NCBI GenBank assembly: GCA_040755295.1
Contig: JBFMBK010000009.1
Location: 1 to 64,000 of the forward strand
Length of the DNA stretch: 64,000 bases
Reading direction: 5' to 3'
DNA from: Bacillota bacterium
GTDB lineage: Bacteria > Bacillota > Desulfotomaculia > Desulfotomaculales > Ammonificaceae
A program made the position numbers and the translations under genes. Shown piece after piece: positions 24,225 to 33,444 of this stretch. Within the stretch, counting starts at the first letter, position 1, and every line of letters starts with the position of its first letter. The notes beneath the pieces are model-generated. The model saw only the letters and a list, made by a program, of their open reading frames with translations, had not been told where the DNA came from and searched no databases.

Positions 24225-24698
24225 ATGCCGCGGATATTGTTTGTCTGTACTGGAAACACTTGCCGGTCGAGCATGGCGGAAGGCGTCTGCAGGAACCTGC
24301 TTTCCGCCGAAGGGGCAAAGGACGTTGAGGTTGCGTCAGCCGGCGTTTATGCTTTGTCGGGCGCCCCGGCTTCTTATGAGGCCGTGGAAGCCCTGGCGGA
24401 GTGGGGAATAGACCTGACCGGTCACAAGGCCCGTTATTTAACCCCCGAAATGGTGCGTGAGGCCGATCTTATACTGACGATGACCGCGCATCATAAAAAA
24501 GCCGTTGTGGAAATGGCGCCGGAAGAACAACAGAAGATATACACTCTCGCCGAATATGCCGGTTTTGGCGGCGATATACCGGATCCTATCGGCAAACCGC
24601 TTTTCTTTTACCGTCAATACGCCGAAGAAATACGCCGGCTCTGCCGGTTGGCGCTGAACCGCTTCCAGGCGGAGTGCGAAAATGACTCAAAACCGTAA
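24225..24698 (+). CDS. ywlE: Low-molecular-weight protein phosphatase (YwlE-like)
   Basis: About 157 residues from ATG 24225 behind GGGGGGTGAGAAG. The phosphate-binding loop is VCTGNTCRSSMAEG (C-x5-R-S), and the general acid Asp lies in IPDPIGKP near residue 122. In Bacillus YwlE the Thr of the loop (here CTGNTCR) favours phospho-arginine, so an arginine phosphatase role is likely. It acts in the cytoplasm. It is followed, 140 bp later, by rpiB as in related genomes. Confidence 0.9.
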   Translation: MPRILFVCTGNTCRSSMAEGVCRNLLSAEGAKDVEVASAGVYALSGAPASYEAVEALAEWGIDLTGHKARYLTPEMVREADLILTMTAHHKKAVVEMAPEEQQKIYTLAEYAGFGGDIPDPIGKPLFFYRQYAEEIRRLCRLALNRFQAECENDSKP

Positions 24699-24795
24699 AA
24701 CACGGAGTTTTGCAACGTCTTTCCGGCAACAGGGGAAAAAGTTCAGCATCCTTATAGGAAACGGGCGGACTTCTGTAGAATGCTCTTGGGATGGC

Positions 24796-24824
24796 GTCTG
24801 ATGTCCTGCATCCGGCATCTGAAA
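24796..24824 (+). repeat. Dispersed intergenic repeat, copy 2
   Basis: GTCTGATGTCCTGCATCCGG then CATCTGAAA, identical to 17583-17611 at 25 of 29 positions. It lies just upstream of the rpiB start and lengthens its open frame artificially. Confidence 0.55.
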
Positions 24825-24838
24825 TAGGGGGTCTTGTT

Positions 24839-25315
24839 TTGCGGGTTGCTGTCGGTTCCGACCACGGTGGTTTCAGACTCAAACAGGAGATCCTCAATTT
24901 TTTACGGAATCAAAACGCGGAATTTTATGACTTCGGCGCCTTTTCCACGGATTCCTGCGACTATCCCGACGTGGCGTCGACTGTCGCCGAGGCTGTGGCC
25001 CGCGGGGAATTCACGTTCGGAATCCTCGTGTGCGGCACCGGCATCGGTGTTTCCATCGCCGCCAACAAGGTGCCGGGGATCCGGGCGGCGCTGTGCCACG
25101 ACACGTTTTCGGCGCGGATGGCGCGTGAACACAACGACGCAAATGTTCTCACACTCGGAGAGCGGGTTGTGGGCCCGGGCCTGGCGCTGGACATCGTCCG
25201 GGCCTGGCTGAACGCGGATTTTGCCGGAGGGCGTCACGCCGGACGGGTGGACAAGATAACCGCAATTGAGCGGCGCTTTGAACCAAGATCTACGATGAAT
25301 GACAAGAAAAATTAA
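24839..25315 (+). CDS. rpiB: Ribose-5-phosphate isomerase B
   Basis: About 158 residues. TTG 24839 gives the family N-terminus (RVAVGSDHGG) and follows GGGGGT; ATG 24791 would start inside a dispersed repeat. The catalytic cysteine is in VCGTGIGVSIAANK, and the phosphate-binding HNDANVLTLGERV motif is present. It interconverts ribose 5-phosphate and ribulose 5-phosphate in the cytoplasm. glyA follows by 51 bp. Confidence 0.93.
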   Translation: MRVAVGSDHGGFRLKQEILNFLRNQNAEFYDFGAFSTDSCDYPDVASTVAEAVARGEFTFGILVCGTGIGVSIAANKVPGIRAALCHDTFSARMAREHNDANVLTLGERVVGPGLALDIVRAWLNADFAGGRHAGRVDKITAIERRFEPRSTMNDKKN

Positions 25316-25366
25316 TATTTTGGTTCCGGCTTGTCCGGATTAGGGTTTAAAAGGGGAGGGCAAAAG

Positions 25367-26614
25367 TTGAGCTCGATGCGGCGCCTCGCCGAGGTTGACC
25401 CTGAAGTATTCCGCGCTGTGGAACTTGAACGTTCACGCCAGCAGAACAAGATTGAGCTGATCGCCTCTGAAAACTTCACCAGCAGCGCGGTCATGGAAGC
25501 CCAGGGATCCGTTCTTACCAATAAATATGCCGAGGGTTACCCCGGAAGGCGTTACTACGGCGGCTGCGAGTACGTCGACATTGCGGAACGTCTGGCATCG
25601 GAACGGGTGCGTGAGCTTTTTAAGGCGGAGTACGCAAACGTCCAGCCGCACTCCGGGACACAGGCGAATATCGCGGTATACTTCGCCCTGCTGAAGCCGG
25701 GGGACACCATAATGGGCATGAACCTGGCGCACGGCGGGCACCTTACCCACGGAAGTCCGGTGAATCTATCCGGCACGTACTTCCGTTTCGTACCCTACGG
25801 GGTGGAAAAGGAAACCGGCCGCATAAACTATGACGAGGTAGTGAAGGTCGCGCGGGAACACCGCCCCCGGCTTATCATGGCCGGAGCCAGCGCCTACCCT
25901 CGTGAAATCGACTTCAAGCGAATGCAGGAGGCGGCGCAGGAGGTGGGCGCCTACCTCATTGTGGATATGGCTCATATCGCCGGCCTGGTGGCGGCGGGTC
26001 TGCATCAGAGTCCCGTCCCTTACTCGGACGTGGTCACCTCTACGACCCACAAAACCCTCCGCGGGCCGCGCGGCGGGATAATACTCGCCCGGGAGAGGTA
26101 CGGCGCGATGATCGATAAGGCGGTCTTTCCGGGTACACAGGGCGGGCCGCTGATGCACGTCATCGCAGCCAAGGCGGTCGCTTTCGGGGAGGCCCTGCGG
26201 CCGGAATTCAAGGAGTATCAGCGGCGGGTGGTGGAAAACGCCCGCGTCCTGGCCGCGGCTCTGGCAGATTACGGTTTCGACCTGGTTTCCGGCGGGACGG
26301 ACAATCATTTAATACTGGTGGACCTGCGCAATAAAGATTTGACCGGTGTCGTCGCGGAGCAGTTGCTCGACGGCGTTAACATTACGGTGAACAAGAACGC
26401 GGTTCCTTTCGATACCCAGCCCCCCCGGGTAACAAGCGGCATCCGTCTGGGCACTCCGGCCATGACCACGCGGGGAATGGGCACGGAGGAAATGCTGCGG
26501 ATAGCCGAGATTATTCACCTCGCACTGGATCACCGGGATGACGACGCATACATAACCAAGGCCCGCGGAATGACGGCGGAACTCTGTAAAAAATACCCCC
26601 TTTACGAGGGATAA
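25367..26614 (+). CDS. glyA: Serine hydroxymethyltransferase
   Basis: About 415 residues from TTG 25367 behind GGGGAGGG (ATG 25376 is possible). The PLP lysine is in [25 protein letters not shown], the YPGRRYYGG motif and [12 protein letters not shown] are also typical. It converts serine and tetrahydrofolate to glycine and methylene-THF, the one-carbon donor for dTMP and purines. The gene order rpiB-glyA-dCMP deaminase is conserved in Firmicutes. Confidence 0.96.
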   Translation: MSSMRRLAEVDPEVFRAVELERSRQQNKIELIASENFTSSAVMEAQGSVLTNKYAEGYPGRRYYGGCEYVDIAERLASERVRELFKAEYANVQPHSGTQANIAVYFALLKPGDTIMGMNLAHGGHLTHGSPVNLSGTYFRFVPYGVEKETGRINYDEVVKVAREHRPRLIMAGASAYPREIDFKRMQEAAQEVGAYLIVDMAHIAGLVAAGLHQSPVPYSDVVTSTTHKTLRGPRGGIILARERYGAMIDKAVFPGTQGGPLMHVIAAKAVAFGEALRPEFKEYQRRVVENARVLAAALADYGFDLVSGGTDNHLILVDLRNKDLTGVVAEQLLDGVNITVNKNAVPFDTQPPRVTSGIRLGTPAMTTRGMGTEEMLRIAEIIHLALDHRDDDAYITKARGMTAELCKKYPLYEG

Positions 26615-26615
26615 G

Positions 26616-27230
26616 ATGCGCCCAGACTGGGATGTCTACTTCATGGCGGTCGCGAGCGTCGTTTCCAGCCGCTCAACCTGTTTGCGCCGTAAGGTAGGGG
26701 CGGTTATCGTGAAAGAGCACCGCATCCTGGCCACAGGTTACAACGGCGCGCCTTCGGGACTGAAGCACTGTCTCGATACGGGGTGCCTGCGGGAGAAACA
26801 GGGGATCAAGTCAGGTGAGCGGCACGAACTATGCCGCGGCCTTCATGCGGAGCAAAACGCGCTGGTGCAGGCGTCGGTATACGGCGTCAGCATAGGCGGT
26901 GCGGCCCTTTACTGCACGCACCAGCCCTGCGTTCTCTGCGCCAAGATGCTCGTTCAGGCCGGAATCAGGCGGGTTGTTTTCGGCGGTAACTACCCGGACA
27001 AGCTTGCGGAATCCATACTGGCGGAGGCGGGTGTGATATTGGAACGGTTCACCGGAGAGCCCTGGCGGGTGCTGCACCCGCCCCCTAATCCCGGGAAAAC
27101 CGGAGTTCAGCGGAAGACGGCGCCGGGGGGTTCGGGGCGGATCCTGCGAATCCGGCGACGGTTTGCCGCGGCGGACAGGGTTCAGGGGCGACCGGGATTT
27201 CCGGAAGGGGGCGAGAACGGTGACGGTTAA
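26616..27230 (+). CDS. dCMP/cytidine deaminase family (ComEB-like), long tail
   Basis: A 204-residue zinc deaminase. The catalytic HAEQNAL motif (about residue 72) and the zinc-binding [13 protein letters not shown] are clear. It supplies dUMP from dCMP, fitting its position next to glyA. The fold ends near residue 150; about 55 extra residues, rich in Arg, Gly and Pro, extend to a stop that overlaps the next start. This tail is not typical for the family. ATG 26616 is one base behind the glyA stop. Confidence 0.9.
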   Translation: MRPDWDVYFMAVASVVSSRSTCLRRKVGAVIVKEHRILATGYNGAPSGLKHCLDTGCLREKQGIKSGERHELCRGLHAEQNALVQASVYGVSIGGAALYCTHQPCVLCAKMLVQAGIRRVVFGGNYPDKLAESILAEAGVILERFTGEPWRVLHPPPNPGKTGVQRKTAPGGSGRILRIRRRFAAADRVQGRPGFPEGGENGDG

Positions 27231-27537
27231 ACACAAGGTTATATCACTGCCGAGGCTGAACAGGCTTTCGCCCACCCTCGAATCGACGGCGCTCAAGCTG
27301 ATGGAAGAGGCCGGGGAACTTGCGCAGGCGATCGGTAAGCTGAGGGGGCTTTCCGGCGAGGCGTGTTACGAGGATACACGGACAGTGATGGAAAAGGTGA
27401 CAAGGGAACTCCTCGATGTCGCCCAGACGGCGGTGTCAATGATGTTTGTCCTGGAGGAGCACTACGGGATTAATATCGACGTGGCGCTAGAACAGCACGT
27501 ACAAAAGCTGGTTGATAAAGGATACCTTTCCTCATGA
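27220..27537 (+). CDS. MazG-like nucleotide pyrophosphohydrolase
   Basis: About 105 residues from GTG 27220, behind GGGGGCGAGAA. Helical, with the metal-binding pattern of the all-alpha NTP pyrophosphatases: [14 protein letters not shown] and then [10 protein letters not shown]. It should hydrolyse non-canonical or excess (d)NTPs. The start overlaps the deaminase by about 11 bases, and the end overlaps wecB by four. The exact substrate is unknown. Confidence 0.82.
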   Translation: MTVKHKVISLPRLNRLSPTLESTALKLMEEAGELAQAIGKLRGLSGEACYEDTRTVMEKVTRELLDVAQTAVSMMFVLEEHYGINIDVALEQHVQKLVDKGYLSS

Positions 27538-28700
27538 ACGTCTCCCCCAAAAAGGTTCTCGTTGTTTTCGGCACCAGGCCCGAAGCCATTAAGATGGCAC
27601 CCGTCATACAGGCGTTGGAGAGGGCGGATGCCTTTCAGGCGGTGGTCGCCGTTACGGCGCAGCACCGCGAGATGCTCGACCAGGTGCTTGCGCTGTTCGG
27701 GATCGTCCCGCGGTACGATCTGAACATCATGCAGGAAGGCCAGACTCTCTTCGGGGTGACGGTCCGCGCGCTCAACGGCCTTGAGCGGGTTCTGCGGGAG
27801 GTGCGTCCGGACGTCGTCCTGGTCCACGGGGACACGACCACCACCTTCACCGCGGCACTGGCCGCTTTTTACCTTAAGATTCCGGTAGGGCACGTCGAGG
27901 CCGGACTGCGTACCGGTGAGAAATACGCGCCTTTCCCCGAGGAAATTAACCGGCACCTCACGGCGGTGCTGTCGGATGTCAATTTTGCGCCGACGGCGCG
28001 GGCGCGGTCCGCGCTTCTGAACGAAGGCGTCGACGCGGGCGGCATATTTGTTACGGGGAATACCGTCATCGACGCTCTTTTCCAGGTGGTGCGGCCGGAC
28101 TATCGTTTCGGGGACGGGGCATTGGAAACCGCGGTAAACAGCGGGCGGCGCGTCATCCTTGTCACCACCCACCGCCGGGAAAACTGGGGCGAACCTCTGG
28201 CCGGCGTGTACAGGGCGCTCAAACGCGTGGTCATGAACCATGACGATATTACCGTGGTTTTTCCGGTTCATCGCAACCCGGTCGTTTCGCAGGCGGCGGC
28301 GAAGGAGTTCGCGGATTGTCCGCGGGTGCATCTCACAGAGCCGCTGCCTTACGGCGATTTCGCCAACCTGATGTCGAAGAGCTTTCTTGTGCTCACGGAC
28401 TCTGGAGGATTGCAGGAGGAGGCGCCTGCGCTCGGAAAACCGGTACTCGTATTGCGCGACGTTACGGAAAGGCCCGAAGCCGTGGATGCAGGCACGGTGA
28501 TGCTTGTCGGAACAGAAGAGAGCAGGGTGTTTGCAGCGGTGGAAAGACTTCTAAACGACAGCACTTTCTACAAACGGATGGCGGAAGCGGTTAACCCGTA
28601 CGGTGACGGGCGGGCGGCGGCGAGGATCGAAGAAGGGCTCAGGTGTTTTTTCGGACTGGGCCCGCGACCGGTGGAATTCAGCCCGCCGGTACGTTCCTAA
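27534..28700 (+). CDS. wecB: UDP-N-acetylglucosamine 2-epimerase, non-hydrolysing
   Basis: A 388-residue GT-B-fold epimerase. Motifs are VFGTRPEAIKMAPV at the start, VEAGLRTGEKYAPFPEE with the catalytic acids, HRRENWG, and TDSGGLQEEAPALGKP for UDP binding. It makes UDP-ManNAc for teichoic acid or other wall polymers. Coupled to the MazG-like gene by an ATGA overlap, it lies upstream of the atp operon, as in many Peptococcaceae. Confidence 0.94.
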   Translation: MNVSPKKVLVVFGTRPEAIKMAPVIQALERADAFQAVVAVTAQHREMLDQVLALFGIVPRYDLNIMQEGQTLFGVTVRALNGLERVLREVRPDVVLVHGDTTTTFTAALAAFYLKIPVGHVEAGLRTGEKYAPFPEEINRHLTAVLSDVNFAPTARARSALLNEGVDAGGIFVTGNTVIDALFQVVRPDYRFGDGALETAVNSGRRVILVTTHRRENWGEPLAGVYRALKRVVMNHDDITVVFPVHRNPVVSQAAAKEFADCPRVHLTEPLPYGDFANLMSKSFLVLTDSGGLQEEAPALGKPVLVLRDVTERPEAVDAGTVMLVGTEESRVFAAVERLLNDSTFYKRMAEAVNPYGDGRAAARIEEGLRCFFGLGPRPVEFSPPVRS

Positions 28701-28907
28701 GGTCACAAGATATTTTAAAGTGAACCTTGCGAAAAAAAATTTTCAAAACCGCAGACGAAAATGTATTTTCCGGCAGGAATATTTTTGGTAACGTAGAAAA
28801 TATACTGCATTGGATAAGCTTATTTTGGGTAGAAAAGGGAGTAAAAGAGTCTGGAATTGTAATTTAAGGAACAAGTAAAAGAGAAAAAACGGAGGAAAAA
28901 CGCCATC

Positions 28908-29147
28908 GTGGCCAGCAAGAACGGGTGGGGACGCGTGATGCAGGTATTCGCCCTCACCTCAAGCATTAGTGTGCAGTTCGCAGTGTCTGTTGTTCTGGGC
29001 TGGTGGATCGGGGACAAGTTAGACAAGCGGTTCCAATCGGAGATACCATGGATGACCATTGTAGGTCTGCTGGTAGGGGTTGGGGCCGGTGTTTACGGGA
29101 TTATAAATATAATGGGGCGTTTTTCCCTAAAAGACGAAGAAAAATAA
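28908..29147 (+). CDS. atpZ: AtpZ/AtpI-family protein of the ATP synthase operon
   Basis: A 79-residue protein with two membrane helices (about residues 14-34 and 45-68), GTG start at 28908 behind GGAGGAAAAA. The motif LGWWIGDKLDKRF between the helices is characteristic. AtpZ-type proteins are linked to Mg2+ transport or assembly of the c-ring. It opens the atp operon; about 200 AT-rich bases ahead of it should hold the promoter, though no sharp boxes stand out. Confidence 0.85.
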   Translation: MASKNGWGRVMQVFALTSSISVQFAVSVVLGWWIGDKLDKRFQSEIPWMTIVGLLVGVGAGVYGIINIMGRFSLKDEEK

Positions 29148-29171
29148 CTAGTTACCGGAGTGATGGGTTAG

Positions 29172-29576
29172 GTGGCGTTGTCGGGAGAGTTCGAGCGGTT
29201 TGCCGGCCGTGTTATCCGTGAGGCTGTGTGGGTTCTTGTGGTTTTGATGGTTATGCTTTTATATCAGCCGCATAATACACTGATAGCGAGTTTTACCCTG
29301 GGTCTCGGTATCAGTATCATCAACGGATTTTTTCTGAGCCTGCGGATGCGGCGGATGCTGCAGCTTCTGCCGTACGGGGAACACCGGGCAAAATCCTTTA
29401 TCCAGATGGGTACGGCTACCCGCTGGGTTTTAATAATCACTACATTGTATTTTGCTTCAAAAACAGGCTGGTTCATCCTTCCGGCGGTAATGGGAGGCCT
29501 GTTGTTGGTTCCGGCATTCAGTATCGTCGAGGCGATAAGAGCCCTCGTATTAGGCCGTCTTCAGGTCGATGCGTGA
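29172..29576 (+). CDS. atpI: ATP synthase subunit I-like protein
   Basis: A 134-residue protein with four hydrophobic helices; GTG start at 29172. The short conserved segment FTLGLGISIINGFFLSLRMR is typical of the AtpI/DUF3154-like proteins found before atpB. It helps c-ring assembly but is not part of the final enzyme. It begins 24 bp behind atpZ. Confidence 0.8.
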   Translation: MALSGEFERFAGRVIREAVWVLVVLMVMLLYQPHNTLIASFTLGLGISIINGFFLSLRMRRMLQLLPYGEHRAKSFIQMGTATRWVLIITTLYFASKTGWFILPAVMGGLLLVPAFSIVEAIRALVLGRLQVDA

Positions 29577-29626
29577 GGGCTTCTTTGTTATTTAGTTGAT
29601 CAAGGAAGGGGGTGAGTGAAAATTTG

Positions 29627-30436
29627 ATGGGAATGAAGCGATTTAAAAGGGTTTTCCTGCTTGGATCGGTTATGGCGTTAATAGTCTTTATTACTTCGGG
29701 TTGCGGCGAACACTTTGACCTGCACCATACCGAGGGAGCTCTTAATTTCTGGGGTTTTCCGATAGAGGCGGAGCACTTTAACATCGCCGGTTATGAGGTC
29801 GCGTTTAATCTCGGTACCATTTACTACACCTGGTTGGCAATGGCGTTGACGTTGCTGCTCTTACTCAGTGCGGCCAGAGGATGCAACGTGCGGCGTCCCA
29901 GCAAGCTGTCTTGCATGATCGAGTTGATCTTTGATTTTCTCGGAGCACAGCTTTTTGACAGCATGGGCAGAAAGAAAGGACAAGGTCTTTACCCGCTCAT
30001 CCTGACCTATTTTATATTCATTTTGGTATGCAACCTGCAGGGTTTGATACCGACATTGGTAGCGCCGACGACTGACATTAATACCACGCTGGGTTTGGCG
30101 TTGATTACCTTCTCCTTGATCTATATTTGGGGGCTTAGATACAGAGGTCTTAAGATGTTTAAGCATTATTTCATGCCGATACCGATTCTGCCGATCGTGG
30201 AAGACTTCGCAAAACCGATTACGCTGTCGTTCCGACTTTTCGGCAATTTAAAAGGCGACCACGTTATGGTTTGCGCGTTGCTGGGTCTTATCACCGGTTC
30301 GGCGGAATATTTCGGCGGATTTTTGGCCTCGGTGATCTGGCTTTGTTTCGGGATATTCGTTTCCTGCATCCAGGCATTCTTGTTCACAGCGTTAAGTATC
30401 GCTTACATTTCTATGGTGGTAAGCGAAGAGCATTAA
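29627..30436 (+). CDS. atpB: ATP synthase subunit a
   Basis: About 269 residues, with the essential arginine in helix 4 ([13 protein letters not shown]), and the C-terminal motif [13 protein letters not shown]. It forms the proton half-channels next to the c-ring. The N-terminus is odd: a hydrophobic stretch ([14 protein letters not shown]) ends in TSGCGEHFD, which resembles a signal peptide with a lipobox. The start is uncertain: GTG 29612, ATG 29627 and ATG 29633 are in frame, and AAGGAAGGGGGTGAG lies just upstream. Confidence 0.93.
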   Translation: MGMKRFKRVFLLGSVMALIVFITSGCGEHFDLHHTEGALNFWGFPIEAEHFNIAGYEVAFNLGTIYYTWLAMALTLLLLLSAARGCNVRRPSKLSCMIELIFDFLGAQLFDSMGRKKGQGLYPLILTYFIFILVCNLQGLIPTLVAPTTDINTTLGLALITFSLIYIWGLRYRGLKMFKHYFMPIPILPIVEDFAKPITLSFRLFGNLKGDHVMVCALLGLITGSAEYFGGFLASVIWLCFGIFVSCIQAFLFTALSIAYISMVVSEEH

Positions 30437-30471
30437 ACGAAACACAAATTTTGCGGAAAGGAGGGATAGTG

Positions 30472-30708
30472 ATGGAGGTTGGTGCTGGTGCAGCTTTAGG
30501 CATGGCTCTTGCTGCTGGTCTGGGTGCTCTGGGCGCTGCCATCGGCGACGGTATCGCCACCGGTCAGTGCCTGGCAGGAACAGCCCGTCAGCCTGAGTTA
30601 CGCGGTCAGCTCATGACCATTATGTTTGTGGGTATAGGTATGATCGAGTCCATTCCGATTATCGCCGTGGTTATCGCGTTCATGCTCATGGGTAAGATCG
30701 GTGGGTAA
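30472..30708 (+). CDS. atpE: ATP synthase subunit c
   Basis: A 78-residue hairpin of two membrane helices joined by the loop [10 protein letters not shown]. The ion-binding glutamate is in [11 protein letters not shown]. The residue facing it in helix 1 is Asp (AIGDGIATG), where Na+-type rings have Gln; a Ser follows the glutamate. Proton coupling is more likely, but ion specificity should be left open. ATG 30472 follows AAAGGAGGGATAGTG, the strongest ribosome binding site of the operon, as expected for a multi-copy subunit. Confidence 0.95.
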   Translation: MEVGAGAALGMALAAGLGALGAAIGDGIATGQCLAGTARQPELRGQLMTIMFVGIGMIESIPIIAVVIAFMLMGKIGG

Positions 30709-30791
30709 GAACGGTTTTGGGCCCTGGTCCGAAACGAAGGAGTCGCTTTTCGACTTTTATCGGTATTGCTTTTATTAATAATCTTTAGGGG

Positions 30792-30823
30792 GCAGGTTTT
30801 AGTCTTATAAGGCTAAAACCTGC
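30792..30823 (+). promoter_or_regulatory. Perfect hairpin between atpE and atpF
   Basis: GCAGGTTTTAG (30792-30802) and CTAAAACCTGC (30813-30823) form an eleven-pair stem with a ten-base loop, in an otherwise unusual 150-bp gap inside the operon. No T-run follows, so it is not a normal terminator. It could protect the upstream mRNA 3' end and so favour atpE over the downstream genes. Confidence 0.6.
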
Positions 30824-30859
30824 TACCGTACCCTTTTGCGGAAGGAGGGAAAAACCCCG

Positions 30860-31348
30860 GTGATAGAGATTAACGGGACGATAGTCGCTCAAATTTTTCA
30901 CTTCCTCCTCTTGTTAGTCCTTCTTCGGCTGGTAGCTTACAAGCCAATATTAAAGGTTTTGGAAGACCGGCAGAAATATGTGGCTTCTAACATAGAACAG
31001 GCGGAAAAACAGCGGGCTGATGCAGAAAAGATCAAGACGGAAGTCGAAGCTGAAATGCGCCGTATACGCGAAGAAGCTCAGAAGATCGTGGAAAAGGCCA
31101 CTAAAGCGAGTGAAGAACAAGCCCAGGCTATCATCGAAGCGGCAAAGCAGGAGGCGACCCGCCTGAAAGAGGGAGCTATGGCGGACATCGAGAGGGAGAA
31201 AGATAAGGTTATGGCCGAGCTGAAGGATCAGGTAGCGAGCTTGGCGGTTCTTGTCGCCAGCAAGGTGATCAGGGACGGGTTGAATATCGATGCGCAGCAT
31301 AAGCTCGTTAAGGACGCTATTAGCGAGGTGAAGAGCCTGCCATGTTAA
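30860..31348 (+). CDS. atpF: ATP synthase subunit b
   Basis: About 162 residues from GTG 30860 behind GGAAGGAGGG. One N-terminal membrane helix (IVAQIFHFLLLLVLLRLV) is followed by a long charged coiled coil (about residues 35-145), the peripheral stalk. It links subunit a to the alpha3beta3 head through delta. It overlaps atpH by seven bases. Confidence 0.95.
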   Translation: MIEINGTIVAQIFHFLLLLVLLRLVAYKPILKVLEDRQKYVASNIEQAEKQRADAEKIKTEVEAEMRRIREEAQKIVEKATKASEEQAQAIIEAAKQEATRLKEGAMADIEREKDKVMAELKDQVASLAVLVASKVIRDGLNIDAQHKLVKDAISEVKSLPC

Positions 31349-31890
31349 AAGGTGCGGTTGCTGAACGATACTCGCGTGCGTTATTCGAGATCGCGCAAAA
31401 AGAGAACCTGTTGGATAAGATCGAACAGGAACTGAGCGATATCATGGATACCTTGGATGCCTCGCAGGATCTCCGAAGGGTGGTCTTTCATCCCCAGGTT
31501 CCGACAAGCGTTAAAAAGGACATCGTTAAAGAGGTCTTCGGCGCCGAGGTGGAACCGTACACGTTGAACTTTATCAATGTGATTATGGATGCCCGGCGGG
31601 AAATATTTTTGAAGGACGTCGTCGGAGAATATACCAGGTTGGTTAACGAGACGCGGAACGTCGTCGAGGTTGAGATCACCTCGGCGGTGGAAGTGCAGTC
31701 GGCCGACAAGGATGAGCTGGTCAAGGCTCTCGGCAAAGTGACCGGCAAGGATGTCAAGGTGGGTTATCAGGTGGAACCGGAAATCCTTGGCGGCCTTGTA
31801 GTCCGTATCGGTAACCGGGTGATAGATTCCAGTGTAGCGCGACAGCTTCAGCGCCTGAAGGAACAGGTGCGCGAAATTCGAGTTGGATAG
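31342..31890 (+). CDS. atpH: ATP synthase subunit delta
   Basis: A 182-residue OSCP/delta protein. AVAERYSRALFEIA is the family N-terminus and GGLVVRIGNRVIDSSV the C-terminal motif. It joins the b stalk to the top of the F1 head. Overlap with atpF and a 15-bp gap to atpA indicate coupled translation. Confidence 0.95.
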   Translation: MLKGAVAERYSRALFEIAQKENLLDKIEQELSDIMDTLDASQDLRRVVFHPQVPTSVKKDIVKEVFGAEVEPYTLNFINVIMDARREIFLKDVVGEYTRLVNETRNVVEVEITSAVEVQSADKDELVKALGKVTGKDVKVGYQVEPEILGGLVVRIGNRVIDSSVARQLQRLKEQVREIRVG

Positions 31891-31905
31891 GGGTGACAGA
31901 GGGAA

Positions 31906-33429
31906 ATGAAACTTAGACCGGAAGAAATCAGTTCGATAATCCGCCAGCAGATTGAAAAATATGAGGTGCAGGTCGAGGTCACGGATGTAGGCACCGTTAT
32001 ATACATCGGTGACGGCGTGGCGCGGGTTTACGGACTGGAAGATTGTATGTACGCCGAACTGCTTGAATTCCCCGGCGGCACGCTCGGGATGGCGCTGAAT
32101 CTGGAAGAAGACAACATCGGTTGCGTTATCCTCGGGCCGTACACGCACATCAAAGAAGGGGATGTGGTCAAAAGGACCGGTCGTATCGCCTCTGTTCCGG
32201 TCGGCGACGCATTGCTCGGACGGGTCATTAACCCTGTCGGTGTGCCGCTTGACGGTAAGGGGCCCATTAATTCGGATAAGTTCCGCCCGATTGAAAAGAT
32301 CGCGTTCGGTGTTATTTTCCGGGCGCCGGTGGACACACCGCTGCAGACCGGCATCAAAGCCGTCGACGGTATGATTCCGATCGGCCGCGGTCAGCGGGAG
32401 TTAATCCTGGGTGACAGGCAAACCGGTAAGACCGCCATTGCGGTGGACGCCATCATCAACCAAAAAGGACAGAATTGTATTTGCATCTACGTAGCGGTCG
32501 GCCAGAAGTCTTCGACGGTGGCCAACGTGATTCAGAAGTTCCAGGAGTACGGTGCGATGGATCATACCATCGTGGTTGCGGCGTCGGCCTCCGATCCTTC
32601 ACCGCTTTTGTATATCGCTCCGTTTGCCGGCGCGGCCCTCGGCGAGGAGTTCGTGGATCAGGGGAAAGAGGTCCTGATCGTTTACGACGACCTTTCGAAG
32701 CAGGCGGCGGCTTATCGCGAGCTGTCACTTCTCTTGAGACGCCCGCCGGGACGCGAGGCGTACCCGGGTGACGTCTTCAACCTGCACTCACGGCTTCTGG
32801 AAAGGGCCGCGAAACTGCACCCGGATTACGGCGGCGGTTCGATGACGGCATTGCCGGTCATCGAGACCCAGCAGGGTGACGTTTCGGCCTATATCCCGAC
32901 GAACGTTATCTCCATTACAGACGGACAGATCATTCTTGAGCCCGACCTTTTCTACGCCGGTGTGCGTCCCGCCGTCAACGTGGGTCTTTCGGTATCACGA
33001 GTCGGCGGTAAGGCGCAGCGGAAGGCGATGCGGCAGGTTGCGGGCCAGTTGCGGCTCGAACTCGCTCAGTACCGGGAACTGGCGGCTTTTGCCCAGTTCG
33101 GTTCTGACCTTGATAAGGCGACACTGGCGCGGCTTACCCGCGGCGAGCGTCTGGTCGAGCTCTTGAAACAGGGACAGTACGTCCCGATGCCGATGGAGGA
33201 ACAGGTCGTATCGATCTATTCCGGCGTCCGGGGTCACCTTGACGATCTTCCTGCCGATAAGGTTCAGGAGTTCGAAGCGGAGTTGTTGAAATATATGCGC
33301 GCTCAGGGAGCTGCGGTGCTGCAGGCGATTAAGACCGATATGGAAATTAAGCCCGATACGGAAGGGAAACTCAAGAGCGCAATCGATGATTTCAAAAAAG
33401 GCTTTAAGATGCAGTACGGACTGGCGTAG
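31906..33429 (+). CDS. atpA: ATP synthase subunit alpha
   Basis: A 507-residue non-catalytic nucleotide-binding subunit. Walker A is GDRQTGKT, and the arginine finger region lies in [10 protein letters not shown]. The N-terminal beta barrel and C-terminal helical domain have normal lengths. ATG 31906 follows AGAGGGAA. It forms the hexamer with AtpD. Confidence 0.97.
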   Translation: MKLRPEEISSIIRQQIEKYEVQVEVTDVGTVIYIGDGVARVYGLEDCMYAELLEFPGGTLGMALNLEEDNIGCVILGPYTHIKEGDVVKRTGRIASVPVGDALLGRVINPVGVPLDGKGPINSDKFRPIEKIAFGVIFRAPVDTPLQTGIKAVDGMIPIGRGQRELILGDRQTGKTAIAVDAIINQKGQNCICIYVAVGQKSSTVANVIQKFQEYGAMDHTIVVAASASDPSPLLYIAPFAGAALGEEFVDQGKEVLIVYDDLSKQAAAYRELSLLLRRPPGREAYPGDVFNLHSRLLERAAKLHPDYGGGSMTALPVIETQQGDVSAYIPTNVISITDGQIILEPDLFYAGVRPAVNVGLSVSRVGGKAQRKAMRQVAGQLRLELAQYRELAAFAQFGSDLDKATLARLTRGERLVELLKQGQYVPMPMEEQVVSIYSGVRGHLDDLPADKVQEFEAELLKYMRAQGAAVLQAIKTDMEIKPDTEGKLKSAIDDFKKGFKMQYGLA

Positions 33430-33444
33430 CGTGGAGGTGAGGTA

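Noticed and set aside
30472-30708. Sodium-type ATP synthase c-ring
   Set aside because: A Ser follows the key Glu, but the helix 1 position that is Gln in Na+ rings is Asp here; the evidence does not support a Na+ assignment.
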